Origin: Acidobacteriota bacterium | Lineage (GTDB): Bacteria > Acidobacteriota > Blastocatellia > Pyrinomonadales > Pyrinomonadaceae | NCBI GenBank assembly: GCA_003222975.1 | Contig: QHXN01000022.1 | Span: 1-50,579 of the forward strand | Length of the DNA: 50,579 nucleotides | Direction of reading: 5' to 3' | Shown here: positions 9,094-16,690 of the stretch, in pieces | Numbering within the stretch: position 1 is the stretch's first letter | How the letters are laid out: each line of letters starts with the position of its first letter | Notes under the pieces: generated by a model | Told to the model about the DNA's origin: nothing | The model's input: only the letters and a program-made list of their open reading frames with translations | Database searches by the model: none | Position numbers and translations under genes: made by a program

Positions 9094-9256
9094 GAAGGCA
9101 GAATGCAGGAGGCGGTAACAGTTTGCAACCTCGGATTTGAAATTTCAAATTCAAAACGCCGGGCATGAAACCCGGCGTCCGAAAACCGAAAACTCAAAAC
9201 TGAAAAACAAGAAACGTATGACTGCTTTCTCTCCTCCGGCCATCCGCCTTCCGAAC
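9094..9256. repeat. Diverged inverted heptamer element enclosing a terminator
   Basis: Purine-rich words at 9094-9116 (GAAGGCAGAATGCAGGAGG) are roughly mirrored by pyrimidine-rich words at 9228-9256. Between them are a terminator-like hairpin (9156-9178), an AT palindrome around 9137-9153 and a run of diverged heptamers at 9180-9212 (of the type ACTCAAA, ACTGAAA). It fills the gap between lepB and the Yip1-TPR gene. Confidence 0.5.
9156..9178 (-). terminator. Probable intrinsic terminator of lepB
   Basis: On the reverse strand ACGCCGGG, a 7-nt loop and CCCGGCGT are followed by TTTGAATTTG. It lies about 80 nt past the lepB stop codon. Confidence 0.6.
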
Positions 9257-9949
9257 CTACTCCTCGCTATCCTCCACCCTCTCGGCGCGGCGGCTGGGGA
9301 CGCCGGGGTATTCGGTCTCGTGGCGGATGAAGCTGGCCTTCGAGAGCGGCCAGTAGCGGAAGAGGGCCTTGCCGTAGATGTATTTTTCGGGCACGAGTCC
9401 CCACGAGCGCGAGTCGCTGGAGTTGTCGCGGTTGTCGCCCATGACGAAGTAGTAGTGCGGCTTGACGTATGTGGGCGGGCGGTCGTCGTTCGAGACGTTC
9501 AAGGTCGGGTCGAGGTAAGGCTCCTGTAGCTCCTTGCCGTTGACGTAGATTCGACCGGCGCGCATCTGCACGGTCTCGCCGGGCAGGCCGATGACGCGCT
9601 TGATGTAACTCTTCGAGGGGTCGTCGGGGAACCAGAAGACAATGATGTCGCCGCGCTCGATGTCGGGCAGGCCGTAGTAGATGAGCTTGTTGACGAAGAT
9701 GCGCTCGCCGTCGTGCAGGCGCGGCAGCATCGAAGTGCCTTCGACCTTGACGGGCTGCGCGACGAAAACCAGCACGAGCGCCATGATCATCAGCGCGAAG
9801 ACCAGGTCGCGGAAGAGGAGCCTCGCCTCGCCCCAGAAGTGCGTGCGCGACTCCTCGCGCAGGCTCCGCACCTCTATGTCGCGGTCGTCGTCCGCGTGTA
9901 CGTCGCCGAACGCGGGCGCGCGTTGGCTCTTGTGTCCGAAGAAGAGCAT
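9257..9949 (-). CDS. lepB: Signal peptidase I
   Basis: Membrane serine protease that removes signal peptides from Sec- and Tat-exported proteins. The 230-residue product has one N-terminal membrane helix ([18 protein letters not shown]), catalytic Ser in [10 protein letters not shown], catalytic Lys in [12 protein letters not shown] and the conserved [11 protein letters not shown] box, in the usual S26 order. A basic-acidic cytoplasmic segment precedes the helix. Many exported proteins in this window are its likely substrates. The next gene upstream reads away. Confidence 0.93.
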   Translation of the reverse strand: MLFFGHKSQRAPAFGDVHADDDRDIEVRSLREESRTHFWGEARLLFRDLVFALMIMALVLVFVAQPVKVEGTSMLPRLHDGERIFVNKLIYYGLPDIERGDIIVFWFPDDPSKSYIKRVIGLPGETVQMRAGRIYVNGKELQEPYLDPTLNVSNDDRPPTYVKPHYYFVMGDNRDNSSDSRSWGLVPEKYIYGKALFRYWPLSKASFIRHETEYPGVPSRRAERVEDSEE

Positions 9950-10040
9950 AGGTCAGTCTTTTGATGCGCGGCGCGTGCCAGTCGTCGCCGCGCCTTCACG
10001 CGTCCGAGGTTAGCCGCCGCGCGCGCGCGTTGTCAACGCG

Positions 10041-10168
10041 AGTCAGAAGTCAGTAGTCAGTAGCCAGTAGAAAAGCTTCCTCTTCTTGGAGCGCGTTGGT
10101 TGTCGAGGAGGCTCGACCGCCGGAGGAGACAAAACTACTGGCTACTGGCTACTGACTACTGGCTACTC
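10041..10168. repeat. Inverted heptamer element (CAGTAGC family), copy 1
   Basis: Left arm 10041-10070 is four heptamers of the type AGTCAGT/AGCCAGT; right arm 10135-10168 is the complement (TACTGGC/TACTGAC), with about 64 nt between. The same words recur at 35996-36105 between coxC and coxD. It lies between the starts of lepB and the HU gene and ends 10 nt before the HU promoter. Confidence 0.9.
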
Positions 10169-10177
10169 CCCGAATGC

Positions 10178-10207
10178 TTGACAGCCGTCGCGAGCCGTCT
10201 CTATTAT
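10178..10207 (+). promoter_or_regulatory. Sigma70-type promoter of the HU gene
   Basis: TTGACA (10178-10183), 18-nt spacer, TATTAT (10202-10207); the GTG start of the HU gene is 73 nt downstream. This is the best promoter match in the window. Confidence 0.75.
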
Positions 10208-10279
10208 CGCCACGCAAAGTGTTGGCATCCCTGGACAAAACCACGACCTGGGCTTGCCGGAAGCGGAGGCCGAAGAGAA

Positions 10280-10630
10280 GTGATTAAACTCGACATCGTG
10301 AATCGTGTGGCGGAGCGGACGGGCGTGCCGAAGATGAAGGCCGAGCAGGCCGTGGACGCGCTCTTTCATTCGATGAAGGAGGCGCTGGCGCGCGGCGAGC
10401 GCATAGAGCTGCGCGGCTTCGGCGTCTTCGTCGTCAAGCCGCGCAAGCGCGGCGTGGGCCGCAACCCGCGCACCGGCGAGGAGGTCGCCATCCCCTCCGG
10501 CAAGACCATCCGCTTCAAGGCCGGCAAGGAGCTACAGGCCCACGGCTTCTCCGCCGAGCACGACATCCACGACACGGAGGCCCCTTCGGGCGACGCCTCC
10601 GCGCCCCCGACTCCCGACGGCAGTTTCTAA
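10280..10630 (+). CDS. HU/IHF-type DNA-binding protein
   Basis: Nucleoid protein that binds and bends DNA as a dimer. The 116-residue product has the HU fold: VAERTGVPKMKAEQAVDALF, GFGVFVVKPRKRGVGRNPRT with the DNA-intercalating arm GRNPRTGEEVAIPSGKT, and a C-terminal FKAGKEL helix, followed by a ~25-residue acidic/Pro tail not found in short HU proteins. The GTG at 10280 begins MIKLDIVNRVAER at the usual HU start; GGAGG lies about 10 nt ahead. A longer frame from 10100 would translate a repeat element and is rejected. Promoter at 10178 and terminator at 10649-10704 make it a single-gene unit. Confidence 0.93.
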   Translation: MIKLDIVNRVAERTGVPKMKAEQAVDALFHSMKEALARGERIELRGFGVFVVKPRKRGVGRNPRTGEEVAIPSGKTIRFKAGKELQAHGFSAEHDIHDTEAPSGDASAPPTPDGSF

Positions 10631-10704
10631 AGCAGTGACGAGTGACAAGTGACGGGTGACGAGAAAAGGAAAGTGCTTTAATCTCGTCACCCGTCACTGC
10701 TTTT
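10631..10704 (+). terminator. Heptamer inverted element acting as HU terminator
   Basis: Left arm has four perfect-phase heptamers at 10635-10662 (GTGACGA, GTGACAA, GTGACGG, GTGACGA); 10649-10663 pairs perfectly over 15 bp with 10683-10697, and TTTT follows at 10701. It starts at the HU stop codon and ends 8 nt before the next ATG. Combines the repeat family with an intrinsic-terminator shape. Confidence 0.8.
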
Positions 10705-10711
10705 GTCGAAC

Positions 10712-11743
10712 ATGTCTGAATCCATCCAGAGCATCCCGACTTTCGTGGCGCGCGCCGCCGGACTGACGAGGCGCGCGGCGCGACCGACCGCGCGCGAGTG
10801 GGCGCGTCACACCCTGTTCTTCCTTCTGACGGCGCTGACGACGACGTGGGCGGGCATGAGCCTCATCCTCCCGCTCGACGGCCTCGAACCGAACGTGCCC
10901 GCGCCCGCCGCGCCGCTCGACTACCTGCTCTACGTCCCGAAGTATTACGTGCTCGCGCTGGCGGCGGTCGGCTCGTTCGTCCTCGCGCACCCGGCCTACG
11001 TCGTCGAGGGCTTGAAGTTCTCGGCGGCGCTGCTCTCGATCCTGCTCGCGCACGAGTCGGGGCACTACGTCGCGTGCAGGCTCTACGGCGTTGACGCGAC
11101 ACTCCCCTTCTTCATCCCCATGCCGCCACCGTTCATGGCGGGCACGCTCGGCGCGTTCATCAAGATCAAGTCGCCGATACCTTCGCGCCGCGCGCTCTTC
11201 GACATCGGCGTGGCCGGGCCGCTCGCGGGCTTCCTCGTCATCATCCCCGTCGCCGTCGCCGCGCTGCTGACGGCAAGCCCTGCGCCGCCGCTCCCGTCCG
11301 AGGGCGTGCTCATCTTCAACGACCCGCCGCTGCTCAGACTGCTCGCCGCGCCGCTCGGCGTGCGCGACCTGGCGAACATCGCGCCGAACCCCTTCTACTT
11401 CGCGGCGTGGATCGGGCTGCTGGTGACGAGCCTGAACCTCCTGCCCGTCGGCCAGCTCGACGGCGGGCACGCGACCTACTCGGTCTTCGGCGCGCGTCTG
11501 CACAAACACGCGGGCCGCCTCGCCTTCCTTGTGATGCTCGCGCTCGCCCCGCTCGGCTGGCTCTGGCACGGGGTGCCGAGCGGCTTCCTCTACGCCGTCC
11601 TGCTCTTCATCATGCTGAGAGTGCCGCACCCGCAGCCCTTGGACGAGCGCGACCCGCTCGGCAAGGCGCGCGAGCTGGTCGCCCTGCTTACGCTCGCCGT
11701 CTTCACCCTCTCCTTCACACCGTTCCCTCTGACGCTCAAGTGA
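10712..11743 (+). CDS. Site-2-protease-like zinc metallopeptidase (M50)
   Basis: Multi-helix membrane protease of 343 residues. Zinc-binding HESGHY lies within a membrane helix (LSILLAHESGHYVACRLYG) and the third ligand in NLLPVGQLDGGH, as in the M50 family that cleaves proteins within the membrane. FIPMPPPFMAGTLGAFIKIK is also typical of the subgroup that includes plant EGY proteins. About eight hydrophobic helices are visible. The ATG at 10712 directly follows a hairpin element and has no ribosome-binding site. The substrate is unknown; there is no anti-sigma gene nearby. Confidence 0.85.
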   Translation: MSESIQSIPTFVARAAGLTRRAARPTAREWARHTLFFLLTALTTTWAGMSLILPLDGLEPNVPAPAAPLDYLLYVPKYYVLALAAVGSFVLAHPAYVVEGLKFSAALLSILLAHESGHYVACRLYGVDATLPFFIPMPPPFMAGTLGAFIKIKSPIPSRRALFDIGVAGPLAGFLVIIPVAVAALLTASPAPPLPSEGVLIFNDPPLLRLLAAPLGVRDLANIAPNPFYFAAWIGLLVTSLNLLPVGQLDGGHATYSVFGARLHKHAGRLAFLVMLALAPLGWLWHGVPSGFLYAVLLFIMLRVPHPQPLDERDPLGKARELVALLTLAVFTLSFTPFPLTLK

Positions 11744-11769
11744 AAGCCGCCGTCAGGGGCGACTGAAAG

Positions 11770-11943
11770 CGGCCCGGCGCTTCAGTGCCTGGAACAGGTC
11801 GAGATTAAAGAAGAGAGTCCCGCAGGAGCGGCTGAGCAGGATGGTCATTATCCTTCAGCCGCCCCTGCGGGACTCTGATTATTAACTCCGTCTTGTTACC
11901 CGGCGCTGAAGCGCCGGGCTACTTTCAAACGTCCCTCCGGGAC
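11770..11943. repeat. REP-like palindrome cluster
   Basis: Four palindromic units lie in the gap between convergent genes: a partial CCCGGCGCTTCAG copy near 11772-11786; a 22-bp near-perfect hairpin 11814-11876 (AGAGTCCCGCAGG... with one G/A difference); CCCGGCGC-TGAA-GCGCCGGG at 11899-11918; and GTCCC-TCC-GGGAC at 11931-11943. They share CCCG and CTGAA/TTCAG cores and look like bacterial REP sequences. The first large hairpin may also end transcription of the peptidase gene. Confidence 0.75.
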
Positions 11944-11959
11944 TTCGCTGTCGTTTTTC

Positions 11960-12277
11960 CTACTGCTCCGCGTCCTTCTCGGTCTTTATCTCGACCTCCT
12001 TGACTGTGCCGTCGGCGGCGCGGACGCGGACGCGCATACTCTTCTCGAACTTCGGCGGCTCAGGCGCGGCGGGCGGCGCGGGGATGTCGAAGCGGTGCAT
12101 CGGACAACTGTGATGCTCCGCGGGCATCGGAGGCGTGGCGACGTAGGTATCGAGGCCGACGCCGACGCAACGGTGCTGCGCGCGCGGGCCGAAGAGGCCG
12201 CCGAAGATGGACGCGGCGGTCACGCCGACGATGAAGGCGACGAGGGCGATTGTCAGGCGAATCAGGAAGCGACGCAT
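11960..12277 (-). CDS. Small membrane or exported protein, unknown
   Basis: A 105-residue product with an N-terminal hydrophobic helix (about residues 7-29, RLTIALVAFIVGVTAASIFG), two short motifs with Cys/His (QHRCVG and EHHSCPMHRF), a Pro/Ala linker and a charged C-terminus (VRVRAADGTVKEVEIKTEKD). GGAAGGAG lies about 10 nt before the ATG. The Cys/His pairs could bind a metal, but the family is not recognised. It is convergent with the site-2-protease gene across the REP cluster. Confidence 0.6.
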   Translation of the reverse strand: MRRFLIRLTIALVAFIVGVTAASIFGGLFGPRAQHRCVGVGLDTYVATPPMPAEHHSCPMHRFDIPAPPAAPEPPKFEKSMRVRVRAADGTVKEVEIKTEKDAEQ

Positions 12278-12395
12278 CTCTGTAAGAACTCCTTCCGCTA
12301 AACTTTTCGGGCGCTGTCGGTGGAAACGCTGTTGACAGCAGAAACGCCGCCGCGCACGTGCAGGTTCACTTTCTTTGTCAACCGCTTGTAAAAAC

Positions 12396-13409
12396 TTACG
12401 CGCCGGCAGCCGCGGGCAGCAGGCCCTTCAACTCGCGCACGATGCGCGCCGCGTCCTCCTGGTCACGGAGTGCGATCATGAAGAACTTGTAGCCCTGCTG
12501 GAAACAGATCACGCCGTTGGCGAAGAGCCAGACGGCGTCAAGCACGGGGTTGCCGCCGAGGAGCCAGCTAACGGGTGCGCCGACGATGGGGCCGGGCCGG
12601 AGTATCTGCGCCCACATGGCGACACCCGCGGCGCAACTGAACGCGCCGAGCAGGGGTGCGCCGACGTAGCGAACCATCTTGCGCTCGAACTCGACGCGCT
12701 TGCGCTCGGCTTCGTCCAGCCCGCCCGCGGCGACCAGGCGCTCGCGCTCGCGCAGGTAGCCGTCGAACTTCTTGCCGAGCCGGCGCACGGCCCAGACGGG
12801 CAGGGCCGAGTGCGTGAGCCAGTGCGGGTGCGCGCCCAGGAGGACGGCGTCGAGTCCGGGGAAGGCCGCGCCCGCGCGCACGCCCGCGGCCAGCGAGAGC
12901 GTGACGACGATGGCCTGCTTCGGGTTCTGCCGCGCCCAGTCGTAGGCGCGGAAGAGTCCGACCGAGGAGGCCGTGGTCAGGCGCGTGGCGCGCGCGCCGA
13001 TGTCCGCCGCGCGCGCGGCGCTCCGATAATACTTCTTCGCGTCGCCCAAAACTTCGCCGGCCTTCTCACCGGCCTTCTGCCCGGCGTCGCGCACGCGACC
13101 TCCGACCTCGCGCGCGACGCGCGACGCCTCTTCAGCCGCGCGCGCGGCGTGCTCGCGCGCCTCCTGCGCACGCTCGCGCACATCCTCGGCGTGCTCTTTC
13201 AGGTCGTAGTCCTCGCCCACGCGCTCGGCCTCGGAGCGCGCGCGCCCCGCGCCTTCCTTGACGGCCCCCGCGCCGCGCCGCGCCGCCTCGCCCGCCGCGC
13301 GCGCACCCTCCTCGACGCGCTCGCGTATGTTGTACTTCTCGTCCAGCTCGCGCGCCTTGCGCTGCGCGGCCTCGCGCCACTCGTCAAGCTTGTCACGGTA
13401 GTCAGCCAT
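12396..13409 (-). CDS. Membrane protein with LEA-like amphipathic N-terminus
   Basis: A 337-residue product. Residues 1-125 are highly charged, Ala/Glu/Arg/Lys-rich with 11-residue-like periodicity (EEGARAAGEAARRGAGAVKE, then KEHAEDVRERAQEAREHAA), as in late-embryogenesis-abundant or apolipoprotein-like helices that coat membranes. Residues 145-330 include hydrophobic stretches (QAIVVTLSLAAGVRAG, YVGAPLLGAFSCAAGVAMWA) fitting membrane or membrane-adjacent helices. GAAGGAA precedes the ATG. Possibly a stress or envelope protein; no specific function is supported. Confidence 0.6.
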   Translation of the reverse strand: MADYRDKLDEWREAAQRKARELDEKYNIRERVEEGARAAGEAARRGAGAVKEGAGRARSEAERVGEDYDLKEHAEDVRERAQEAREHAARAAEEASRVAREVGGRVRDAGQKAGEKAGEVLGDAKKYYRSAARAADIGARATRLTTASSVGLFRAYDWARQNPKQAIVVTLSLAAGVRAGAAFPGLDAVLLGAHPHWLTHSALPVWAVRRLGKKFDGYLRERERLVAAGGLDEAERKRVEFERKMVRYVGAPLLGAFSCAAGVAMWAQILRPGPIVGAPVSWLLGGNPVLDAVWLFANGVICFQQGYKFFMIALRDQEDAARIVRELKGLLPAAAGA

Positions 13410-13427
13410 AATTGATTCCTTCGGAAT

Positions 13428-13500
13428 AGATGCTAGATGTCAGATGCTAGATGTCGGTAAAAGACGCCTACTAGCATCTAGCATCTGACATCTAGCATCT
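13428..13500. repeat. Inverted heptamer element (AGATGCT/AGATGTC)
   Basis: Four exact heptamers at 13428-13455 alternate AGATGCT and AGATGTC; the right arm 13471-13500 carries the complement (AGCATCT/GACATCT). The central loop is only about 15 nt, so this is one of the tightest hairpins of the family. It lies between the receiver-GGDEF stop codon and the start of the LEA-like gene, both reverse. Confidence 0.92.
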
Positions 13501-13504
13501 GCCT

Positions 13505-14434
13505 TTAGGATACGCCGAGCGTGGGCGCACGGTTCGCCTCGTCGCGCGCGGGCGCGGCGCAGACGCGGTCGCGCCCCCCCCGCTTGGCCTCGTAGAGCGC
13601 GGCGTCTGCCGCCGCGCGCAGTTCATCGCCGCCGGCGGCGCAGGAGGGTAGCTCCGCGACGCCGACGCTGGCCGCCAGTTGGCCTGCGTGCGGGAGTTCG
13701 AGCGCGCTGATCGAGGCGCGCAGGCGCTCGGCCACTTCGAGGCCGCGCTCCAGGTTCGTCTCCGGCAGGATGACGGCGAACTCGTCGCCGCCGATGCGCG
13801 CGCCCGTGTCAATGCCGCGCGTGCCCGACTGGATGGCGTTGGCGACCAGGCGCAGCGCCTCGTCGCCCGCGTCGTGGCCGTGCGCGTCGTTGACCTCCTT
13901 GAAGCGGTCAATGTCAACGAGCAGGAGGCAGAAGGGGTGGCCGTAGCGCGCGGTGCGCGCCACCTCGCGCTCCAACTGCCGCTCGAAGCGTCGGCGGTTG
14001 GCGAGTCCCGTCAGGTCGTCTGTGAAGGCGGCCTCCTGGCACGAGTCGAGGTACTGCTTGAATTCGAGGAGCGTGCGGGCGCGCGCGCGCAGGAGGTCTA
14101 AGTCGGTCGGGTCTGTGAGGTAGCCGAGCGCGCCGATCTCGGAGCCGAGCCGCACGTCCTTCTCCTGGACGCGCGCGGCGCTCTGGATGATGACGGGGAT
14201 GAAGCGCGTGCGCGGGTTGGCGCGCACGCGGCGGATCATCTCGTAGCCGTCCATGCGCGGCATCATCACGTCGGTGACGATGAGGTCGGGCTGGTGCTCT
14301 TCGATGGCGACCAGCCCTTCGGCGCCGTCCTCCGCGGTATAGACCTCGTAGCCCTCGTTCCGCATGGCGAAGGCGAGCAGAAGCCGCTTGTCCGGCTCGT
14401 CGTCAACGACGAGCACACTGAAATTACTTGACAT
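13505..14434 (-). CDS. Response regulator with GGDEF diguanylate cyclase domain
   Basis: A 309-residue two-domain protein. The receiver (residues ~5-120) has VVDDE and the acceptor Asp in IVTDVMMPRMDG, but the usual TKP lysine is Asp (YLTDPTDL), which may alter signalling. The cyclase domain (~135-300) has TDDLTGLANRR, LLVDIDRFKEVND, an intact GGDEF active site (ARIGGDEFAV) and the RxxD inhibitory site (RGID, five residues upstream), predicting feedback-inhibited cyclic-di-GMP synthesis. The PilZ-like protein at 3107-3487 is a possible local effector. Confidence 0.9.
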   Translation of the reverse strand: MSSNFSVLVVDDEPDKRLLLAFAMRNEGYEVYTAEDGAEGLVAIEEHQPDLIVTDVMMPRMDGYEMIRRVRANPRTRFIPVIIQSAARVQEKDVRLGSEIGALGYLTDPTDLDLLRARARTLLEFKQYLDSCQEAAFTDDLTGLANRRRFERQLEREVARTARYGHPFCLLLVDIDRFKEVNDAHGHDAGDEALRLVANAIQSGTRGIDTGARIGGDEFAVILPETNLERGLEVAERLRASISALELPHAGQLAASVGVAELPSCAAGGDELRAAADAALYEAKRGGRDRVCAAPARDEANRAPTLGVS

Positions 14435-14734
14435 GCTTTTTGCAGCGAAAACAGGTCTTGCGCCCGCCCGCCCTTCGTGCTATTGTGCCCGCTAATTCAA
14501 GGGACGGTTTACGCGCTTCGTTTCGCAGTTAACCTTTCCTCATCGAATAACGGGATTAAGTTTCTGGTCACCTCGCGGCATTAAAGATTTCCGCGCCAGC
14601 TTTAACTCCCATTCCGGCAGAAGACAGTTCCGGGGCACAGGTCGCTCCCTTCTTCGATCAAGGCCCCGGCGGCGCTTGAAGCCGCGCGCGCTTTATAAGA
14701 ATTCCCCAACTCGTAAAGCTGAGGTTCCCCCGCC
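14435..14734. promoter_or_regulatory. Divergent regulatory region (GGDEF gene / Crp-type gene)
   Basis: A 300-nt gap between divergent starts, more AT-rich than its surroundings in 14500-14600. A TTTATAAGAA stretch at about 14690-14699 may serve as -10 for the Crp-type gene, but no good -35 is at the right distance. No clear palindromic Crp/FNR half-site pair was seen. Confidence 0.35.
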
Positions 14735-15445
14735 ATGTCACACCGCCGTGCCAGCGACCTGACGATCCTCGAACGGGAGACGATTATATGCGAGTCCGAG
14801 ATCGCCGCGAGCCTCGACCCGGCGGCGCTCGCGCTCCTGGCCCGCGACTCGAAGGGCGTTGACTTCCGCCGCCGCCGCTTCATCTACCGCGAGGGCGACG
14901 TGGCCGACTCGCTCTACGTCATTGACCGCGGGCGCGTCAAAATCTGCTCCGTCGAGGCCGCGACGGGCCGCGAGGCCGTCATTGACATCGTGGGCCGCGG
15001 CGCGCTCTTCGGCGAGTCCTCGCTCTACTCGGCGGGGGTGCGCGAGAAGTGCGCCATCGCTTACGAGAACGTGCGACTGCTGCGGATTCCTGCGGGGGTT
15101 TACAGGGAGGGGATGGCTGCGAGCCGCGAGCTTTATGATTACACCTTCCGCATGGTTGGTCAACGCCTCTCGCGCGCCGAGCGCCGCGTCGCCGACTTCG
15201 CCTTAGATGCCATCCCCGCCCGTCTCGACAAGCTCCTCGCCGAACTCTCCGAGCGCTACGGTCGCGAGGAGGCGGGCGGCGTCCTCATTGACCTCGCCCT
15301 GCCCCACCGCGAGATCGCCTCCATCGTCGGCTCGACGCGCGAGAGCGTGACCGTGCGCTTGAACGCCCTGCGCCGCGCCGGTATTATTGACTTCGTTGAC
15401 CGAAAAATCCTGATCAAAACTCCCGCGGCCTCGGCTGCGGTTTAG
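14735..15445 (+). CDS. Crp/Fnr-family transcriptional regulator
   Basis: A 236-residue regulator. An N-terminal cyclic-nucleotide-binding barrel (residues ~25-140) includes FIYREGDVADSLYVIDRGRV and GRGALFGESSLYS, the region that lines the ligand pocket in Crp; a dimerisation helix (FRMVGQRLSRAERRVADFAL) follows; the C-terminal winged helix has PHREIASIVGSTRESVTVRL as recognition unit. No four-cysteine cluster of Fnr type is present, so oxygen sensing by iron-sulphur is unlikely. Ligand and targets are unknown; the long upstream region suggests regulated expression. Confidence 0.88.
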   Translation: MSHRRASDLTILERETIICESEIAASLDPAALALLARDSKGVDFRRRRFIYREGDVADSLYVIDRGRVKICSVEAATGREAVIDIVGRGALFGESSLYSAGVREKCAIAYENVRLLRIPAGVYREGMAASRELYDYTFRMVGQRLSRAERRVADFALDAIPARLDKLLAELSERYGREEAGGVLIDLALPHREIASIVGSTRESVTVRLNALRRAGIIDFVDRKILIKTPAASAAV

Positions 15446-15449
15446 AAGC

Positions 15450-15541
15450 TTTCAGCACTCGGCACTCAGCTTTTTGAGCGCGGCGGCGGCTGGAAGGTTC
15501 AAGCCCCGCCGGGTGTCCTGGCTGATAACTGAACGCTGATA
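15450..15541. repeat. Inverted heptamer element (CAGCACTC type), imperfect
   Basis: Left arm CAGCACTCGGCACTCAGC (15452-15469) and right arm of the GCTGATAACTGAACGCTGA type (15522-15540) are imperfect complements built of 7-nt steps. It fills the gap between the Crp-type gene and yacG. Confidence 0.6.
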
Positions 15542-15547
15542 GCTTCT

Positions 15548-15757
15548 ATGAAGTGCCCTACCTGTCACAGGCCGTCCAAGTGGGAAGACAACCCTCACCG
15601 CCCGTTCTGCTCCGAGCGCTGCAAGCTGCTTGACTTCGGCGCGTGGGCCAACGAAGAGTTCAGAGTTCCCGCAGAGGAGCCTGCGCCCTCGCTCGAAGAC
15701 GGCGAGCAAAATCCCGCGCCCTCGAACGACGACTCCGACCGCCTGGCCCGCCCCTGA
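15548..15757 (+). CDS. yacG: DNA gyrase inhibitor YacG (zinc-finger protein)
   Basis: A 69-residue protein with the YacG zinc finger: C3-x2-C6 and C21-x3-C25 (KCPTCHRPSKW, FCSERCKLLDFGAWANEE). In E. coli YacG binds GyrB and blocks DNA binding. The length and the C-terminal acidic, disordered tail are typical. No ribosome-binding site precedes the ATG; the leader is the repeat element that follows the Crp-type gene. In other bacteria it often neighbours coaE or pilD, which are absent here. Confidence 0.88.
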   Translation: MKCPTCHRPSKWEDNPHRPFCSERCKLLDFGAWANEEFRVPAEEPAPSLEDGEQNPAPSNDDSDRLARP

Positions 15758-15830
15758 ACCATTCCGGCGTGCCCCGCGCCCTCGCCTTCGTGTAAAATAC
15801 CGGCGTCTTGCCCGAAGGAGTCTGGCCGAC

Positions 15831-16478
15831 ATGCGACTGAGAATCCCCGAAGCACTTAGCGCGCGACGCCCGGCGGCGGCGCTCGCGCTGGCCGCGCTGC
15901 TCGCCTGCGCGACCGCCTGCGACCTCGACGGCGCGTCGAAGAAGCAGAGCGCCGCGAAGGATACGACGCCCGCCGCCGCGCAGCCGCCGCGCACCTCCCT
16001 GCCGATGCCGCCCGTGGAGCCGGCGCACCGCACCGCGGCCAGCGCCGCCGCGCCGCGCGGCACGTGGACGCAGCTAGACGGTCGGCGCGCCGCGCTCGAA
16101 GACTACCGCGGCCAAGTCGTCGTGCTCGACTTCTGGGCGACCTACTGCCCGCCCTGCCGCGAGGAGATTCCGCACCTCGTCAAGCTCCAGCGCCGCTTCG
16201 GCCCGCAGGGCTTCAAGGTCATCGGCCTCAACGTCGGCGGCGAGGACGACCGCCCGAAGGTTCCCGACTTCGTCAAGCAGTACGGCATCCAGTATCAACT
16301 CGCAGACCCCGACGACGAGACCGTCCAGCTCTTCCTCGCCTCCGACGACCGCATCCCGCAGACCTTCGTCTTCGACCGCCAGGGCCGTCTCATCACACAC
16401 CTCGTCGGCTACGACGAGGACGCAGCCGCCGACCTCGAACAGGCCGTCACGACAGCGCTTTCGTCGAAGACAGACTGA
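15831..16478 (+). CDS. TlpA-like thioredoxin-fold protein, probably a lipoprotein
   Basis: A 215-residue exported thiol-redox protein. The N-terminus has a signal peptide ending in LLACATAC, so lipidation at one of two cysteines is likely; an Ala/Pro-rich linker (residues ~35-80) follows. The thioredoxin domain has VVVLDFWATYCPPCREEIPH with the CPPC redox pair, the cis-Pro region IPQTFVFD and a GFKVIGLNVGGED strand as in TlpA/ResA, which reduce apocytochromes or Cu-site cysteines outside the membrane. It could serve the c-type cytochromes encoded at 38.7-50.0 kb. GAAGGAG lies 10 nt before the ATG. An in-frame ATG at 15630 would extend the product with Arg-rich sequence and is rejected. Confidence 0.85.
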   Translation: MRLRIPEALSARRPAAALALAALLACATACDLDGASKKQSAAKDTTPAAAQPPRTSLPMPPVEPAHRTAASAAAPRGTWTQLDGRRAALEDYRGQVVVLDFWATYCPPCREEIPHLVKLQRRFGPQGFKVIGLNVGGEDDRPKVPDFVKQYGIQYQLADPDDETVQLFLASDDRIPQTFVFDRQGRLITHLVGYDEDAAADLEQAVTTALSSKTD

Positions 16479-16622
16479 AAAGCAAGGAGGCAGACGGCAG
16501 GGGAAGGAAGCAGGAGCAGGAGGCAGGAGGCAGTCAGAACTTTCAAGGCAGCCGGTCATGCGAGACTCGGCTGCCTTATCGTTTTACCTGCTTCCTGCCC
16601 CTGCCGTCTGCCTCCTTGCTTT
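16478..16622. repeat. Long inverted element (AGGAGGC type) enclosing a terminator
   Basis: Left arm 16478-16513 and right arm 16588-16622 match over about 35 bp with one or two differences (AAAGCAAGGAGGCAGACGG and its complement). Extra AGGAGGC heptamers continue at 16514-16534. An intrinsic terminator sits in the loop. The left arm starts on the last base of the TlpA stop codon. Confidence 0.92.
16545..16585 (+). terminator. Intrinsic terminator in the loop of the element
   Basis: AAGGCAGCCG and CGGCTGCCTT (16545-16554, 16568-16577) form a 10-bp stem followed by ATCGTTTT. Confidence 0.75.
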
Positions 16623-16690
16623 CGGCGGGCGCGCGGAGTATTACAACGGCAGAAACGTCGCACGAAAAAATTCATCAAGGGGTTGCCGAA

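Noticed and set aside
10041..10168. CRISPR array
   Set aside because: Words are 7 nt, tandem without spacers, and arms are inverted; no cas genes are in the window. The same applies to the other elements.
10100..10279. N-terminal extension of the HU gene
   Set aside because: The extra residues (such as YWLLATDYWLL) are translated from the CAGTAGC element and promoter; the GTG at 10280 fits the family.
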